Shown here piece by piece: positions 45,458 through 55,997 of a DNA stretch of 64,000 nucleotides. Numbering within the stretch: position 1 is the stretch's first letter; every line of letters begins with the position of its first letter. The position numbers were made by a program, and so were the translations under genes. Below the pieces are notes generated by a model, which saw only the letters and a program-made list of their open reading frames with translations, had not been told where the DNA came from and searched no databases. The stretch comes from Mactra quadrangularis (lineage: Eukaryota; Mollusca; Bivalvia; Venerida; Mactridae): positions 11,282,515 to 11,346,514 of the forward strand of contig CM046297.1 of the NCBI GenBank assembly GCA_025267735.1, read 5' to 3'.

Positions 45458-46106
45458 TTAGCATAAGAGAATTTATTCCTTTTAATGTAATAATGGACAC
45501 AAGGGCAATCATTAATCTTTGTCCTCAGCTTCGGTCTTGGCTAGCATTCCTGATTAGGACATATCTGGGACAGAATAATTTAATTCAATGTAACTGAGTT
45601 CATATGTTTGTCTTGAGCATGCTAGTGTTTAAAATTTGGTTAGACTAAATTTGAAATTTTGATGCGTTGTTTACATAGGAGAATATTCAAAAGTATAATC
45701 TAAGTGATTTATGGAAGCAGAATTTAGACGAATAAGGAATCCAATGATGGCAGTGTTTGCCATTGTTTTAATTGACTGAAACATTTTGATTTCATCGAGT
45801 TTTCCTGTTTATAACATAACAATGAAGCAAATTTATTTTGGAATTGTTCCAAAATAACAAATAAAGAATCAATCAAAGGATGCAGACAATGCGTACTGTA
45901 TCTCTTGTACATGCTCTTTCTGTTTCCTTTAAGGGCAAAAAAGAAAGATTGAGAAACAGAAATGACGACATTCCGATATGCGACTCGACCTTAAACTTTC
46001 TTAACTGATTTTGTGATAATTTCTTTCACAATAAATTTGGGACATGATCACATCAATGTTTGTATTAATGTCATCTTTAAATATATTATGGTCACTCTAA
46101 CCAGAC

Positions 46107-46406
46107 GAACCCGGGTCGATAGCGCAGTTGGTAGCGCGCCGGGATTTGGATACTCGTGCCCGAAGGGGTGCGGGTTCGAATCCCACCCGGGGAGGTTATA
46201 CCCTTCCATGAAAATTTGACAATAATGTCGATTTTCCTCCATTGATTAAGTAATATGAAGAAGTTTCCGGCCCTGTGGTAGGGTAGGTGAGTACTGGTTA
46301 TAGACAATGGTCCAGGAAAGCTAAGTTAGGTGCGCTGGACGCCGTGAAATGACCTAAATTGTGTTGATACGGCGTTAACTCCAATAAATAGATACATAAA
46401 TAAATA
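46107..46406 (+). repeat. SINE-A, copy 3, with 13-bp duplication and empty site in unit C
   Basis: Complete head (TAGCGCAGTTGGTAGCGCGC, GGTTCGAATCCC), body and A-rich tail. ACTCTAACCAGAC is duplicated at 46094-46106 and 46407-46419. In unit C the site is uninterrupted (ATACAAACCAGACTTCTTAT, near 49695-49714), so the SINE arrived after the B/C duplication. Confidence 0.95.
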
Positions 46407-46629
46407 ACTCTAACCAGACTTCTGATTTAGGTTATATTATATATTAGGTTGACAGTTAACTTCAAAATGGTGATGACTTTTGACTAAATGATCTTTTTGC
46501 TTTTGTAATAATTTAATCGAATACAATTGTCTCAGGTATTATGACCCGTTTTGCATCTTGTGCTAAGAATAAGAGTCGAAATGATTCTGTAAAGTGTATG
46601 AACAATGAGTATGACAATTTGTCTACATT

Positions 46630-46815
46630 GCAAGCCTTGCTTGTTCAGTTGGCAGCACGCAACTGATGAAGGGCCTGTTGGTTCAAATCTAAAATACTGA
46701 CGGGGCATTGTTTAGCCACTGATGGATGTATGTGCCAAGTAACTAGTTAACAGCTAAATTCAGAGATTAAGCACTTCTAGGAACGGTGGGTATGACTGAC
46801 CTCCTTGATATTACC
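46630..46815 (+). repeat. SINE-B, degenerate plus-strand copy
   Basis: Head CCTTGCTTGTTCAGTTGGC, B box GGTTCAAATC, body AACTAGTTAACAGCTAAATT and tail CGGTGGGTATGACTGACC. A shorter relic at 50008-50098 is the unit C equivalent, so this SINE predates that duplication. Confidence 0.7.
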
Positions 46816-47176
46816 AATACATATATAAATATTATCCAATGATACCTCAGTTTCGGAAAACTAAGATTATACATGGATCCTAAATAAAGGGTCCTTGGAT
46901 TATACAAAAGCTAAGGCACGTCCTAAATATGAATTTACAAGAAATAAAAGTAGAAAAGAGAACACAGAATTAAGTAATTTGATAGTAAATATAATCATAA
47001 ATCTTCATGTTTTCTTCGGGTTATTCATAAATCTCTCTCGGAATACTGGAAACATGCAATTATTGTATACATGTTATCTGTGTTTATACGAGAAACGGTA
47101 GCTAGCTTTATAGTTGGAACAAAATGATGTAACGTGTTTGTGTAAATATAATAATGAACCAATTCATTAGTCAATA

Positions 47177-47528
47177 AGGGACCTTAGTCAGTTATTTCCC
47201 CTTGTATACTCTTCAAATAGGTAGGCCCAATTAGTTGGATTACTCGGATTTTACCCTTACTTTTCAATGTCAATTTGCCAAAATTAATCTTAAATAACTT
47301 TTTTTAAATCATTTAATTTGTTTGGAATTCAAGCTAAGTTTTTTTAGTGTAAAGAACTACATACATTTCATCACTTCTGAAAATATCTTCATTAACAAGA
47401 AAGATTTTAAGTGAAATATTTTGTTATCCTTTCATATGAATTCAATGATAAAATCCGAGAATTTCAACTGTAAGGACCTACTTACCAATTGGATTGCTTC
47501 AGATTTTATCACTGACTCTAAAGTCCCT
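47177..47528 (+). mobile_element. GGGACTTTAGTCAG MITE (Harbinger/Tourist-like), copy 1
   Basis: The terminal inverted repeats are AGGGACCTTAGTCAGTTATT on the left and GACTCTAAAGTCCCT on the right. The subterminal sequences (GGATTACTCGGATTTTACCC against GGATTGCTTCAGATTTTATC) are also related. TAA flanks both ends. A second copy lies inverted at 56101-56439. The 3-bp TWA-type duplication and GGG ends fit PIF/Harbinger; a Tc1-like TA duplication cannot be excluded. Confidence 0.75.
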
Positions 47529-48014
47529 AATTGGGTTCGTAATGGCAGAACGCTTTACCATTATACCAACAAGACACTCATTTACGTATTCAAATTATGT
47601 ATTTTATTGTCATCCTGAGAATCCCTTGCCGTGAATTAGTTCATTGTATTGTTTACATGTACATGATTTTGTTTTTGTACGAACTATAGATTGTGATCTT
47701 TTATGATGAATACAAAACTTTGTAGTGTAGTATAACAGGGAGTTTCTTAAAAGAATTTTAAGAGTTCAACATCACTATTTAGATAATCTACGTGCTTACT
47801 TTTCTTCTGCATTTGTTTTTCATCGGCACTGTTCCTAATAGTGATTTTTCTAAAGCCGCACTAGCCGCAAATCTAAAATTTGGGTAAAAACAAAAATAAA
47901 AACAATAGATTCAGTAATCACTTATTTACAGTGATAAACTAGAAATATGATACAATACAGTGTTACTTTAAATCTTTGTACATAATGATTGCTGATTAAG
48001 TAATGTTTATGGTT

Positions 48015-48400
48015 ATACCACATGAACAGTGTCAATCAGTTTAAACGAGTCAACTGTCGCTTGGTGTACAGCAGCTGACAACTTGTTCCACTGAATTATT
48101 GTCCTTGGAAAGGAAGAATATTTGGATGTGCTTATATGTTAAATAGAATGGAGATGGCTGCTGTTGCCTTGTCTTGTTTTTTTATGTGTTGAGTATGAAT
48201 AAGGTAAGGCCAGGATGTATACCAATAAGATTATAGACAATTTTATAGAATATTATAAGTCTGGTCCTTGTTCTTCCACAGTAGTTTCTAGAGGTAGCCA
48301 CTTTAAGTTAGAGATCATGGCAGAGACGGGGCTTGTATAGTGAAAACGTTTAGTTTCAAATCTTGCCACCTTTTTTTGGACTTTTAAATAGCAAAAGATT
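48015..48400 (-). pseudogene. 3' fragment of a decayed LINE reverse transcriptase
   Basis: On the minus strand the translation gives the conserved LINE tail SFPRTIIQWNKLSAAVHQAT followed by VDSFK (48050-48130). Upstream, in broken frames, is VSAMISNLKWLPLE (48290-48330). The rest is destroyed. It sits in a block of unit B that is missing from unit C. Confidence 0.75.
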
Positions 48401-48579
48401 TGACACAAAAGCATGTGTTACATCTACGCTAAGTAAATTAATATATTTGTACATGAGTACATGAGTATAGAAAAGGATGTAAGAACTTGTTGAGCATCCA
48501 GCTACAATGAATATATAAATAATATACTAAATACATCAGTTAACTAAATGTTATTGAATACAGATATACTTCAGAATTA

Positions 48580-48650
48580 AGTCGCGCGGCGCGCTGCGCC
48601 CTGCCCTTTTTTGGTCCCACCCTGCCCTTTTTGGAGTTCTAGAATAATCA
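48580..48650. other. GC-rich patch with repeated CTGCCCTTTTTxGG words
   Basis: CGCGCGGCGCGCTGCGCCCTGCCC is followed by two CCTGCCCTTTTT words (48599 and 48620). It looks like one end of an interspersed element. It interrupts unit B where unit C is continuous. Confidence 0.4.
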
Positions 48651-48811
48651 CTAAAGTTCCTAACTCATGATTGCAGGATTTACTCGATCAATTTCCACAT
48701 TTCATACAAAGTCAACTGTCTCGTACTTAATGTATGTATTAAGGGAAACAGATATTGTGTAGTGCATAGTAAAGTGACGAACATTGTTTTGATAAAATAC
48801 ATCAGGAAAAG

Positions 48812-50660
48812 GTTCGTGTTATTTTTGGACGAATGTCAAATTATCCTAGTGAATGTTGCCAACCTTGCACGTCAGGGAGATGAATACTTGTCAACGTTTA
48901 TTCATTAAATATTCAACGTTAACTATGGTTCTATACAAAACCTCCTATGAAATAAAACGTGTGTCTCAAACAAATGTTTTTGAATAGATTATGATCTTAA
49001 AGTTTCATTTATTTAAGAGGATTTATTCCTTTTAATGTCATGATGGACGCAATTTAAAAATATATGTCCCTAGTTTCCGTCTTAGCCAACATTCCTAATT
49101 AAGATAGAAATATCAAACATTACAGATAGAATAATTAAAGTAAATGTATTTTAACCTGAGATCATTATTTTATCTTACGCATGCTAGTGTTTGAGGTTTT
49201 GTTAGATTTAATTTTAAATTAGGATGTGTTCTTTACGTAGGAATATATTTCGTAGTATAGGCGCTATGATGTCTGGAAGCAGAATTTCTGCGGATAAGGA
49301 ATCCAAAGATACAAATGTTGGCCATGAATTTAATTGACTGAGACATATTATTTCGTCGAGTTTTCCTACTTATAACATAAACTAACTTGCTTACAATGAA
49401 GCAAATATATTTTGGAATTGTTCCAAAATAACAATTTTTAAGGAATCCATCAAATTATGAAGGCAATCCGTAGTGTCTCTTTTGTTGATGGTTGTTTTTC
49501 GGTTTTTCTCTTAGGTCAAATAAAAGAACAAAAAGAGACTGAGTCAGATGAGAAATATTATGGGGGACATTCCGATACTGTAATTGGCCTTCAAATGTCT
49601 TAACTGATCTTTGTGGTAATTTCTGTCAGAATAAATTTGGCAGAGCATGATCACATCAATGTCCGTATTATTGTCATCTTTAAATGTATTATGGTTATAC
49701 AAACCAGACTTCTTATATAGGTTATATTTTATATTAGGTTGACAGTTAACTCTATTACGGTGATGACTTTCGACTGAATGGCGTTTTTGTTTTCTGGTAA
49801 TTTAATCGAATACAATTGTCTTTGGCAATATGACACGTTACGCATCTTACGCTAAGAATAAGAGTCAAAATGACCCAATAAAATGTATGAATAATGTCTA
49901 TGACCCATAGGAAGATCTAGCGGGGGGGGGGGGTTCGGACCCCCAGGAATTTCCAAAATGTATCTGCCCATTAGTGTTTTTCTTTACTGTAAGTATTTTT
50001 TATCAGTCACCTAGTAACTAGTTAACAGCTAAATTTGGAGATTTAGCACTCCCGGGAACGGTGGGTATGACTGGCCACCATGATATGACAGATGTGTGTA
50101 TTAATATTTTCTAATGATAACCAACTCAGTATCAGAAAATTATGAATATAAAAAAAATGAAGCACATCTTTGATATGGATTCACAAGAAACATATGGAGA
50201 AAAAAACACAAAGAAGAAGTAATTTGCTATTAAATATAATCATAATTCATCATGTTTTCCTTCATTTTACTCATAAATCTTTCTTAGAATATTGGAAACA
50301 TGCAATTATTGTATACATGTATCAGTGTTTGCATGAGAAATGGTAGCTAGCTATAGGTTATGATATTTCATTAGTTGTGCTATGCCTTGGAGTGTAGTAT
50401 AACGAAGAGATGTTTTAGAAGTTGTGTTTTGAACGATTTTAAGTTCATATATTTCTGTAGGAAATTCACTTCCTCGTCGTTCTTTTACATTTGTTTGCCG
50501 TCGGCTCTGCTTGTTACACATGATCGCAATTGAATTTACTAGGTCATCTTCCACTTTTCATTCATAGTCAACTGTCTCATATTTAATGTTATAAGGGAGA
50601 CAAATATTGTGAAGTAATTTCTTATTTATCTCTCCTTTAGAGCGATCATAAGTAGTATGA
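48812..50660. repeat. Tandem segmental duplication, unit C
   Basis: Begins like A at 37213 and B at 44925 (GAAAGGTTCATGxTATTTTTGG) and follows the tail of unit B to about 50660. It lacks the CAGTCCC element: sequence runs from GATTATGATCTTA (48988-49000) to AGAGGATTTATTCC (49015-49028) with about 15 bp between. It also lacks the SINE-A. C is more diverged from B than A is. A run of 12 G is at 49922-49933. Confidence 0.8.
50351..50554 (-). CDS. Possible terminal exon in unit C, weak
   Basis: A 67-residue minus-strand frame (MEDDLVNSIAIMCNKQ... ending LMKYHNL) has an ordinary hydrophilic composition (TNVKERRGSEFPTEIYELK). A CAG at 50510 region could be an acceptor. The unit B equivalent (47690-47860) is interrupted and not open, which argues against a conserved gene. 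Confidence 0.2.
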   Translation of the reverse strand: MEDDLVNSIAIMCNKQSRRQTNVKERRGSEFPTEIYELKIVQNTTSKTSLRYTTLQGIAQLMKYHNL

Positions 50661-51640
50661 ATAAAAGATGTTTGATATACAGTTCGAACAAAGAAACAAA
50701 ACACTGTTTATAATTACAATTCAGTGAACTAACCCACGACGAGGGATGCCCAGGATTACTTTAAAATAATCAATTGTGATATGTTTTACTTGTGTCTTAG
50801 TTGTTGGTGTAATGGAAAGTGTTTTACCATAACAAGCATGATTTAACAAGTGGTGGTGGCTTATCAACCATGCTTATTTTGTTAAAATGAATTACACAAA
50901 TTTTATTTTTATTACTACCTACCCCTGAAATGAATTGTCTCATTTTTAATGTTTATCAAAACACGTTTTGTTTTTTGTACGCACTATACATGCAGTTGTT
51001 AAAATGTTCGGTGTGAAAAAAATCCTGGTTACTATATTCGTGAATAGAATCTGTATATCAATATGCTTTACAATCCATATATTTTTTATTACAATGATAA
51101 CAGATATGTTATATACATGTATAATTTTATATCTTTGTTAAAAAGTGTTTAACTTTGTAATACAGCTGTAAATTATTGTAGGACAAGATGTTGCTGTAAT
51201 AGGTTGTTGGATAATTATACTAATACATGTAGATCAAGTCATGGAAATGTACATTGTTATCATAGAAATTAAAATAAATTATCATAGTATTTTAGTGAGA
51301 ATTTCTTATTTTGTAATTAGCAACATAACTAGTTTATCATCTTATAAGAACTATTACTGCAATACCTAGCAAGATTGTCAACGCTGGTGCCCTTATATAA
51401 GACACTAACTGAGACAATTATTAAGTTGAAAGTTGTTTCAAACATTCAAGTACTCAACAGGTTCTTCAACATTGGAACACTTACAAAATTAAAGCATATC
51501 TTCACTACTTTTGTCATTTCTGCTTAACCACATTCATTCGATAGTCAAATACAACACTCTTCGATAAAGATACTAAAAACCCCCTAATTAGGGAGTTTTT
51601 TAAACTACTGAAATTTTATGTAGTCTAAATATTAATGTTT
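50661..51640. other. AT-rich stretch, nothing recognised
   Basis: No gene or clear repeat. A short inverted word AACCCCCTAATTAGGGAGTTTT is at 51577-51600. Confidence 0.4.
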
Positions 51641-51646
51641 TGATGT

Positions 51647-52345
51647 CCGCCCGATTAGCTCAATCAGTAGCTCACACATTCACTATTTTAAAGGGGTTGC
51701 TGGTTTGATTCCCGGCATATTTTCGAGGAGTTTGATCTTGGGATAATTTCATGAGATAAATCATGAAAAATAGCTGGTAGTCACTGACGGAAGTATATGC
51801 CTAGTAGTCAGTTAACAGCTAAATCAAGAGATTTATGTCGCATAGCCGCTTACGTATAGCAATGTATTAACAACCCAGGATACAACAGTACAACACAGAT
51901 GTTCATTCTAACATCACATGTAAACGCACATCAAATGTCATGATTGTAAGGTAGCCAAACATACAAGTACAAACATCCATAGTCTACGGAACCTGTGTAT
52001 AAGCCCTATGTCCAGCGTGGACCTAAGGTTATGGCCAAAAGCCACCAGGCTCTCTGGCTCTACTGAGCAATGGTCACTGAGAAGCGATACATTTTATACA
52101 GTTGAGTTGACAGCTCAACAACTGTACGTAAGTACAACTAATTAGTCTAACCTATATATAAAATGTATATTCGGGAGCCCAAGGCTATAATGAGTTAACT
52201 TAATTACTTTATACCTGGACATTGCATAATATGTAATCTTCAGATTACATAACATTTAGCCTTTCCAGGAACTATGAATAAGTTGACTGACCGCCGGATA
52301 TTACATATACATAGCGTTGCTACGGCGTTAAACCCAACAACAACA
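51647..52345 (+). repeat. SINE-B split by a 418-bp insertion
   Basis: The head (CCGCCCGATTAGCTCAATCAG, GGTTTGATTCCC) and body end at ATTTA (51831-51835). The tail resumes after ATTTA at 52254-52258 with GCCTTTCCAGGAAC and ends ACGGCGTTAAACCCAAC. The 418 bp between are not SINE and are flanked by the duplicated ATTTA. The insert begins TGTCGCATAGCCGC and ends CAGATTACATAAC, with no clear terminal repeats. Confidence 0.7.
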
Positions 52346-52714
52346 TAATGTTTGATGTAATCATCTCTGGAGACAAACACGTGTTGTAATTGTTACAGCA
52401 CATAAACACAGAGCAATAATAACATCATTTCCCTCTACTGAACAATTTTATCAAAGATACTATTAAATGTATTTCTCAATACTGCAATTATACTAATAAA
52501 ATATTTACAAGAATGGACTGCAATAAATGCGTATGTTTCATCGTTCTTTGATTAGAAAAGAGACTTAAAAGATATTTCCCCATATAAATAGTGCAGACAG
52601 GATATTGCCTACTTAATGTTTGAAATGATGGTGCTGATTGATTACGATTAATTGAACTAGTAATGTGGTAATAAACCGACTGTGATCTGAAAAGAAACGA
52701 AATAACACTGTTTA

Positions 52715-52802
52715 CTATACCGAGGGTTGCCTGCAAGACTGATGTAAGTGCATTGTGTTAAAGAGTGAGTTACTACAGTCTTGCGGGCAACCCTCGATAT
52801 GA
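52715..52802. repeat. Short foldback element, 88 bp
   Basis: TACCGAGGGTTGCCTGCAAG (52718-52737) pairs with CTTGCGGGCAACCCTCGATA (52780-52799), leaving a loop of about 40 bp. The stem is about 22 bp with two mismatches. No second copy was seen in the window. Confidence 0.75.
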
Positions 52803-52837
52803 GCATTGACAACGAAGCTCTACGTATTCATTACATT

Positions 52838-52936
52838 CAGGTATTCAGCATTTTCCGGAATCGTGAATAGGTTAACTGTCCGTTGTTATATGACCTAAAT
52901 AATGGGGTGGTATGGCATTAAACACAATAAAAAAAC
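52838..52936 (+). repeat. SINE-B tail fragment
   Basis: CATTTTCCGGAATCGTGAAT then GTTAACTGTCCGTTG and GGCATTAAACACAATA correspond to the SINE-B 3' half. Confidence 0.6.
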
Positions 52937-53127
52937 AACAATAAAAACAACAACAACTTTATGTCTAATCTCATTTACAATGAACTAAGTAGGGTAAGTG
53001 ACTGCAACTTGCAATTTTTGGTACTTTATTGTTCTTAAAAACCTTAAGCCAGAGTTTATCGCCCGTCCAGGGGTAGTGGGGAGATTAAGTTAACAGTAGA
53101 AAAAATAACAAAATCTACCATCATTTA

Positions 53128-53533
53128 TAGTCCACCAAAATTAACCTGAGCTTGAACTACCTTATTATAATAATTACACACTTCACTTACATAAAATCGT
53201 GAGTTTCCGTACGCGTGTATACGGTTATACACGTGTTTATAACAACCGATGTGACTATAAATCAATTTATTAAACTGAGTGGCATATTATTGTACTTTTT
53301 ATTTTGGACACATTAGTTTTGGGGGTTAAAAGTAAGTCAGCATTATTATGGCACATATTCAAAGTATTTATTCTTATAAAAACAACATTAATTGTCCAGT
53401 ACGTGTATTTTGCCGAAAGCTTCCGATAAAGCGCGAGTTACAACCGAAGACAAAAATAGACTGTAAATACTGAGTTTGATATATTCTTGAATAAAGGTCA
53501 AGCTCAGGTTAATTCTGTTGGACTATACCAGCT
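53128..53533. mobile_element. MITE with ~30-bp inverted repeats (TATAGTCCAACAGAATTAACC type)
   Basis: The left end TATAGTCCACCAAAATTAAC followed by CTGAGCTTGA (53130-53158) is matched by the inverted right end TCAAGCTCAGGTTAATTCTG followed by TTGGACTATA (53502-53531). Five mismatches or fewer separate the two arms. No coding sequence. Confidence 0.75.
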
Positions 53534-53859
53534 TACCCAAATGATATTATACTTTCCTGTGTGTACTGACTCTTAATCTATAATTAATAATCTAAGCAAA
53601 TAACTTAAATTGCTCTTCGATGTAATTAACACGTGGATCTTCCGTGGTCGTCTTCCGTGAATATGTGACCGGCGTAATAATACAATGTATTTGTATTTAC
53701 TGTAACATTTAGTAACATTAAGCATTGTGAGTAAAAAACTATCAAACTTGGTTCATACGACATTAAAATGCATCCAGTTTGATTGTTTCATTATAAAGTA
53801 TTATGCTAGATTCTACATTGCATAAATATCATCGAAAACTTAATTCACGCTGTACATTT

Positions 53860-54170
53860 TTGGTTGAGATTAACGTCGAAGCAACACATTGTATAGATCA
53901 TATTACGGCGGTCAGTCAATCTACTCACTGTTCCTGGAAAGGCTAAATCTCTGGATTCATGCTTAATCTTTTAGCTGTTTACTATTAACCAAACGCATAC
54001 TACCGTCATTGACTGACCACTGTACTACATGGTTTAAAATCAGTGGTTTAAGGAAGAATGTTAGTATAATGTTTTTATGAAAAAAGTCCTCCGAAGTATG
54101 TCCCGCCCGAGAATTGAACAGGCGCCCTCTCGATCTGTAAAATGCGCGCTACCCACTGAGCTAGCTGGTT
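53860..54170 (-). repeat. SINE-B, nearly full, diverged
   Basis: In reverse: head CAGCTAGCTCAGTGGGTAGC, damaged B box, body and tail ATGATCTATACAATGTGTTG with CGACGTTAATCTCAACC. It lies directly downstream of the 54221 exon's donor, inside the presumed intron. Confidence 0.75.
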
Positions 54171-54220
54171 ACGCGAAAATACACTTGAATCATTTGAAAT
54201 GCTTGAAAGAAATTTCTTAC

Positions 54221-54286
54221 CGTGTATAAACTGATATCATCCCCTGCACTAGTGATAAGATTTATTCCATCATCAACGTTCACCAT
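54221..54286 (-). CDS. Possible first coding exon of an unidentified gene (22 codons)
   Basis: On the minus strand ATG at 54286-54284 opens MVNVDDGINLITSAGDDISL.. (22 codons) and ends at a good donor (CACG followed by GTAAGAAATT), phase 0. The supporting fact is a paralogous segment at 42046-41981 with the same length, same donor and the pattern GIN....GD.ISL. In that copy ATG is ATA. Upstream sequence is also related between the two loci. I could not find the next exon with confidence; it should lie below 53860. The family is unknown to me. Confidence 0.45.
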
Positions 54287-55031
54287 TTCCTGTTTTCAAA
54301 AGCCGAAATATTTCCAGTCCGGGTCACTTGACTTTATGATTGTCTTAGAAACAGCTAAAGATCGCACGAAACAAACTAGTATTAAAAGTTCGTAAAACGT
54401 TTTATCTACTGACTAACCAAAAATCCACATTTTGTAATTGAAATTACGAATAAATAACAAAACAATGCTTAATTCTAAGAGCAAAAGTAACCGATTGTTT
54501 TCAATGCGATGTAAAACTAAAGTCGTTTTTAAGAATTTAAGACAGTATGGACTAATTTTCCTCCAACTTAGCCGTATTCGTATTTCATTCAAGCGAACAC
54601 AGAATCTATTACTGTCTCCTTATCTCTTAAAGTCAATGCCAGACATGCGACGTATAATTCCAATAATCATTGGCTTGCAAATTGTTTTCCTTCATTGGTA
54701 ATACATTGTAGTTAAAGAACACTTTCTTTCGTCGCTAGTTGGCCATTGCTTTATTAGCATCGAACAATTGTCGTTAAATTTATATTCGTTAGACTAATTA
54801 GCAAGCCAGCTGACGTATTGCCTGCAATTAGTAGACTGTTTTTGGTTACATTATTACCTAAATAATGTCTTTTGGTTGACAATGATAAAAAGCCCACTGT
54901 TCAAAGACACAAGTCCGTGGTTCAGACATTCACGCGCATGTTTTCGAATCTAATGTCCCGAGGGGTTTCTAGTTTGAGCCTTACCTTCATTTGTTAGACC
55001 TTTCTACGAAACTTAGTTAAGTGAATATAGT

Positions 55032-55205
55032 ATTGTTGGGCTTAATGCCGTAGAAACACATTGTATAGGTCATATCATGGCGGTCAGACAACCTACTACA
55101 TGTAGCCGTTCCTGGAAAGTATCTAGATTTAAAGCTGTTAACAAGTTACAACGTGCATACTAATGTGTGTGACTGACAACTGTCATAATTGATTTAGAAT
55201 CAGTA
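55032..55205 (-). repeat. SINE-B, 3'-half copy
   Basis: GTTGGGCTTAATGCCGTAG, CATTGTATAGGTCATATC and TGTGTGACTGACAACTGTC are present; the tRNA-like head is absent. Confidence 0.65.
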
Positions 55206-55562
55206 GGAGTATAGTGAATTCCATGTTGAATAATTCATTCCAATATCAAATAACATGATGTGTTATCTATAATCTCAGAAATAGCCTCTGAGAACAAGAA
55301 TGGCCTTGTATCTTACATGAAAATAATTTCTAGCAGAAAGTACAAACTCATTTTGTAGCTTACGTTATAAGGCTTCCGGAAATTTTAGTTTTAGTGAAGA
55401 GAATTATAAGGTTTCGATTGAAATGCTACGTTATAGAATTGATGTATTTTATATTCGACTGTGACTTACGAGTAATACATGAAATAACGTACGCTTTATT
55501 ATATAGAGAATTATGAATCACAGCATCTCGTATATTTCCGTATTTATTTATTTATTTATCAG

Positions 55563-55824
55563 AGTTAATGCCGTGTCAACACAATTTTATGTCATTTTAC
55601 GGCGTCCAGCGCACCTAATCTAGCTTTCCTATTGTCTATAACCAGTACTCACCTACCCTTGCACAAGGCCGGAAACTTCTCCATATTATCTAATCAATGG
55701 AGGAAAATCGACATTATTGTCAAATTTTCATGGAAGGGTATAACCTCCCCGGGTGGGATTCGAACCCGCACCCCCTCGGGCACGAGTATCCAAATCCCGG
55801 CGCGCTACCAACTGCGCTATCGAC
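55563..55824 (-). repeat. SINE-A, copy 4, well preserved
   Basis: In reverse a full head (TAGCGCAGTTGGTAGCGCGC and GGTTCGAATCCC) and body. TATTTCCGT occurs on both outer sides (about 55529-55540 and 55834-55843) and may be the target duplication. The open frame at 55632-55910 is only SINE sequence. Confidence 0.85.
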
Positions 55825-55904
55825 CATATAATATTATTTCCGTCAAGGCAATAATAACATGTTTATTTTGTATCTGGTCACCAACACTATATTTCTCGGA
55901 GGAG

Positions 55905-55960
55905 GGTTAACACCGTATAGCAACACATTTTACAGGTCATATGATATCACGGCGGCGAAA
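55905..55960 (-). repeat. SINE-B tail fragment
   Basis: GGTTAACACCGTATAGCAAC then TTTTACAGGTCATATGAT is the SINE-B 3' end in reverse. Confidence 0.55.
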
Positions 55961-55997
55961 CTACATCAACGATCATTCTCTTACCAAAGCATTTATA

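Larger units (their letters stand above)
37858..45560. repeat. Tandem segmental duplication, unit B (part homologous to A)
   Basis: Collinear with unit A, with small indels and an extra 1.7 kb (40736-42446). The extra part contains an exon-like segment with a relative at 54221, so it was more likely lost from A than gained in B. In A the junction is GGACAAT joined directly to AGATAAAT. Unit B then continues into a tail (45561-48770) that A does not have. Confidence 0.85.
45561..48770. repeat. Tail of unit B, homologous to unit C, with later insertions
   Basis: It matches 49100-50660 collinearly: GCATGCTAGTGTTT, AAGCAAATTTATTTTGGAATTG, GGTTGACAGTTAAC, and GGAAACATGCAATTATTG. Three blocks are absent from C: the SINE-A at 46107-46406, 47120-47720 (including a MITE) and about 47860-48655 (including a LINE fragment). 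Confidence 0.8.

Noticed and set aside
55632..55910. 92-codon open frame, and similar frames at 16334-16588, 19232-19489 and 46092-46307
   Set aside because: All begin MSIT(S/N)THLP and are translations of SINE-A in reverse; the shared sequence comes from the repeat, not a protein family.
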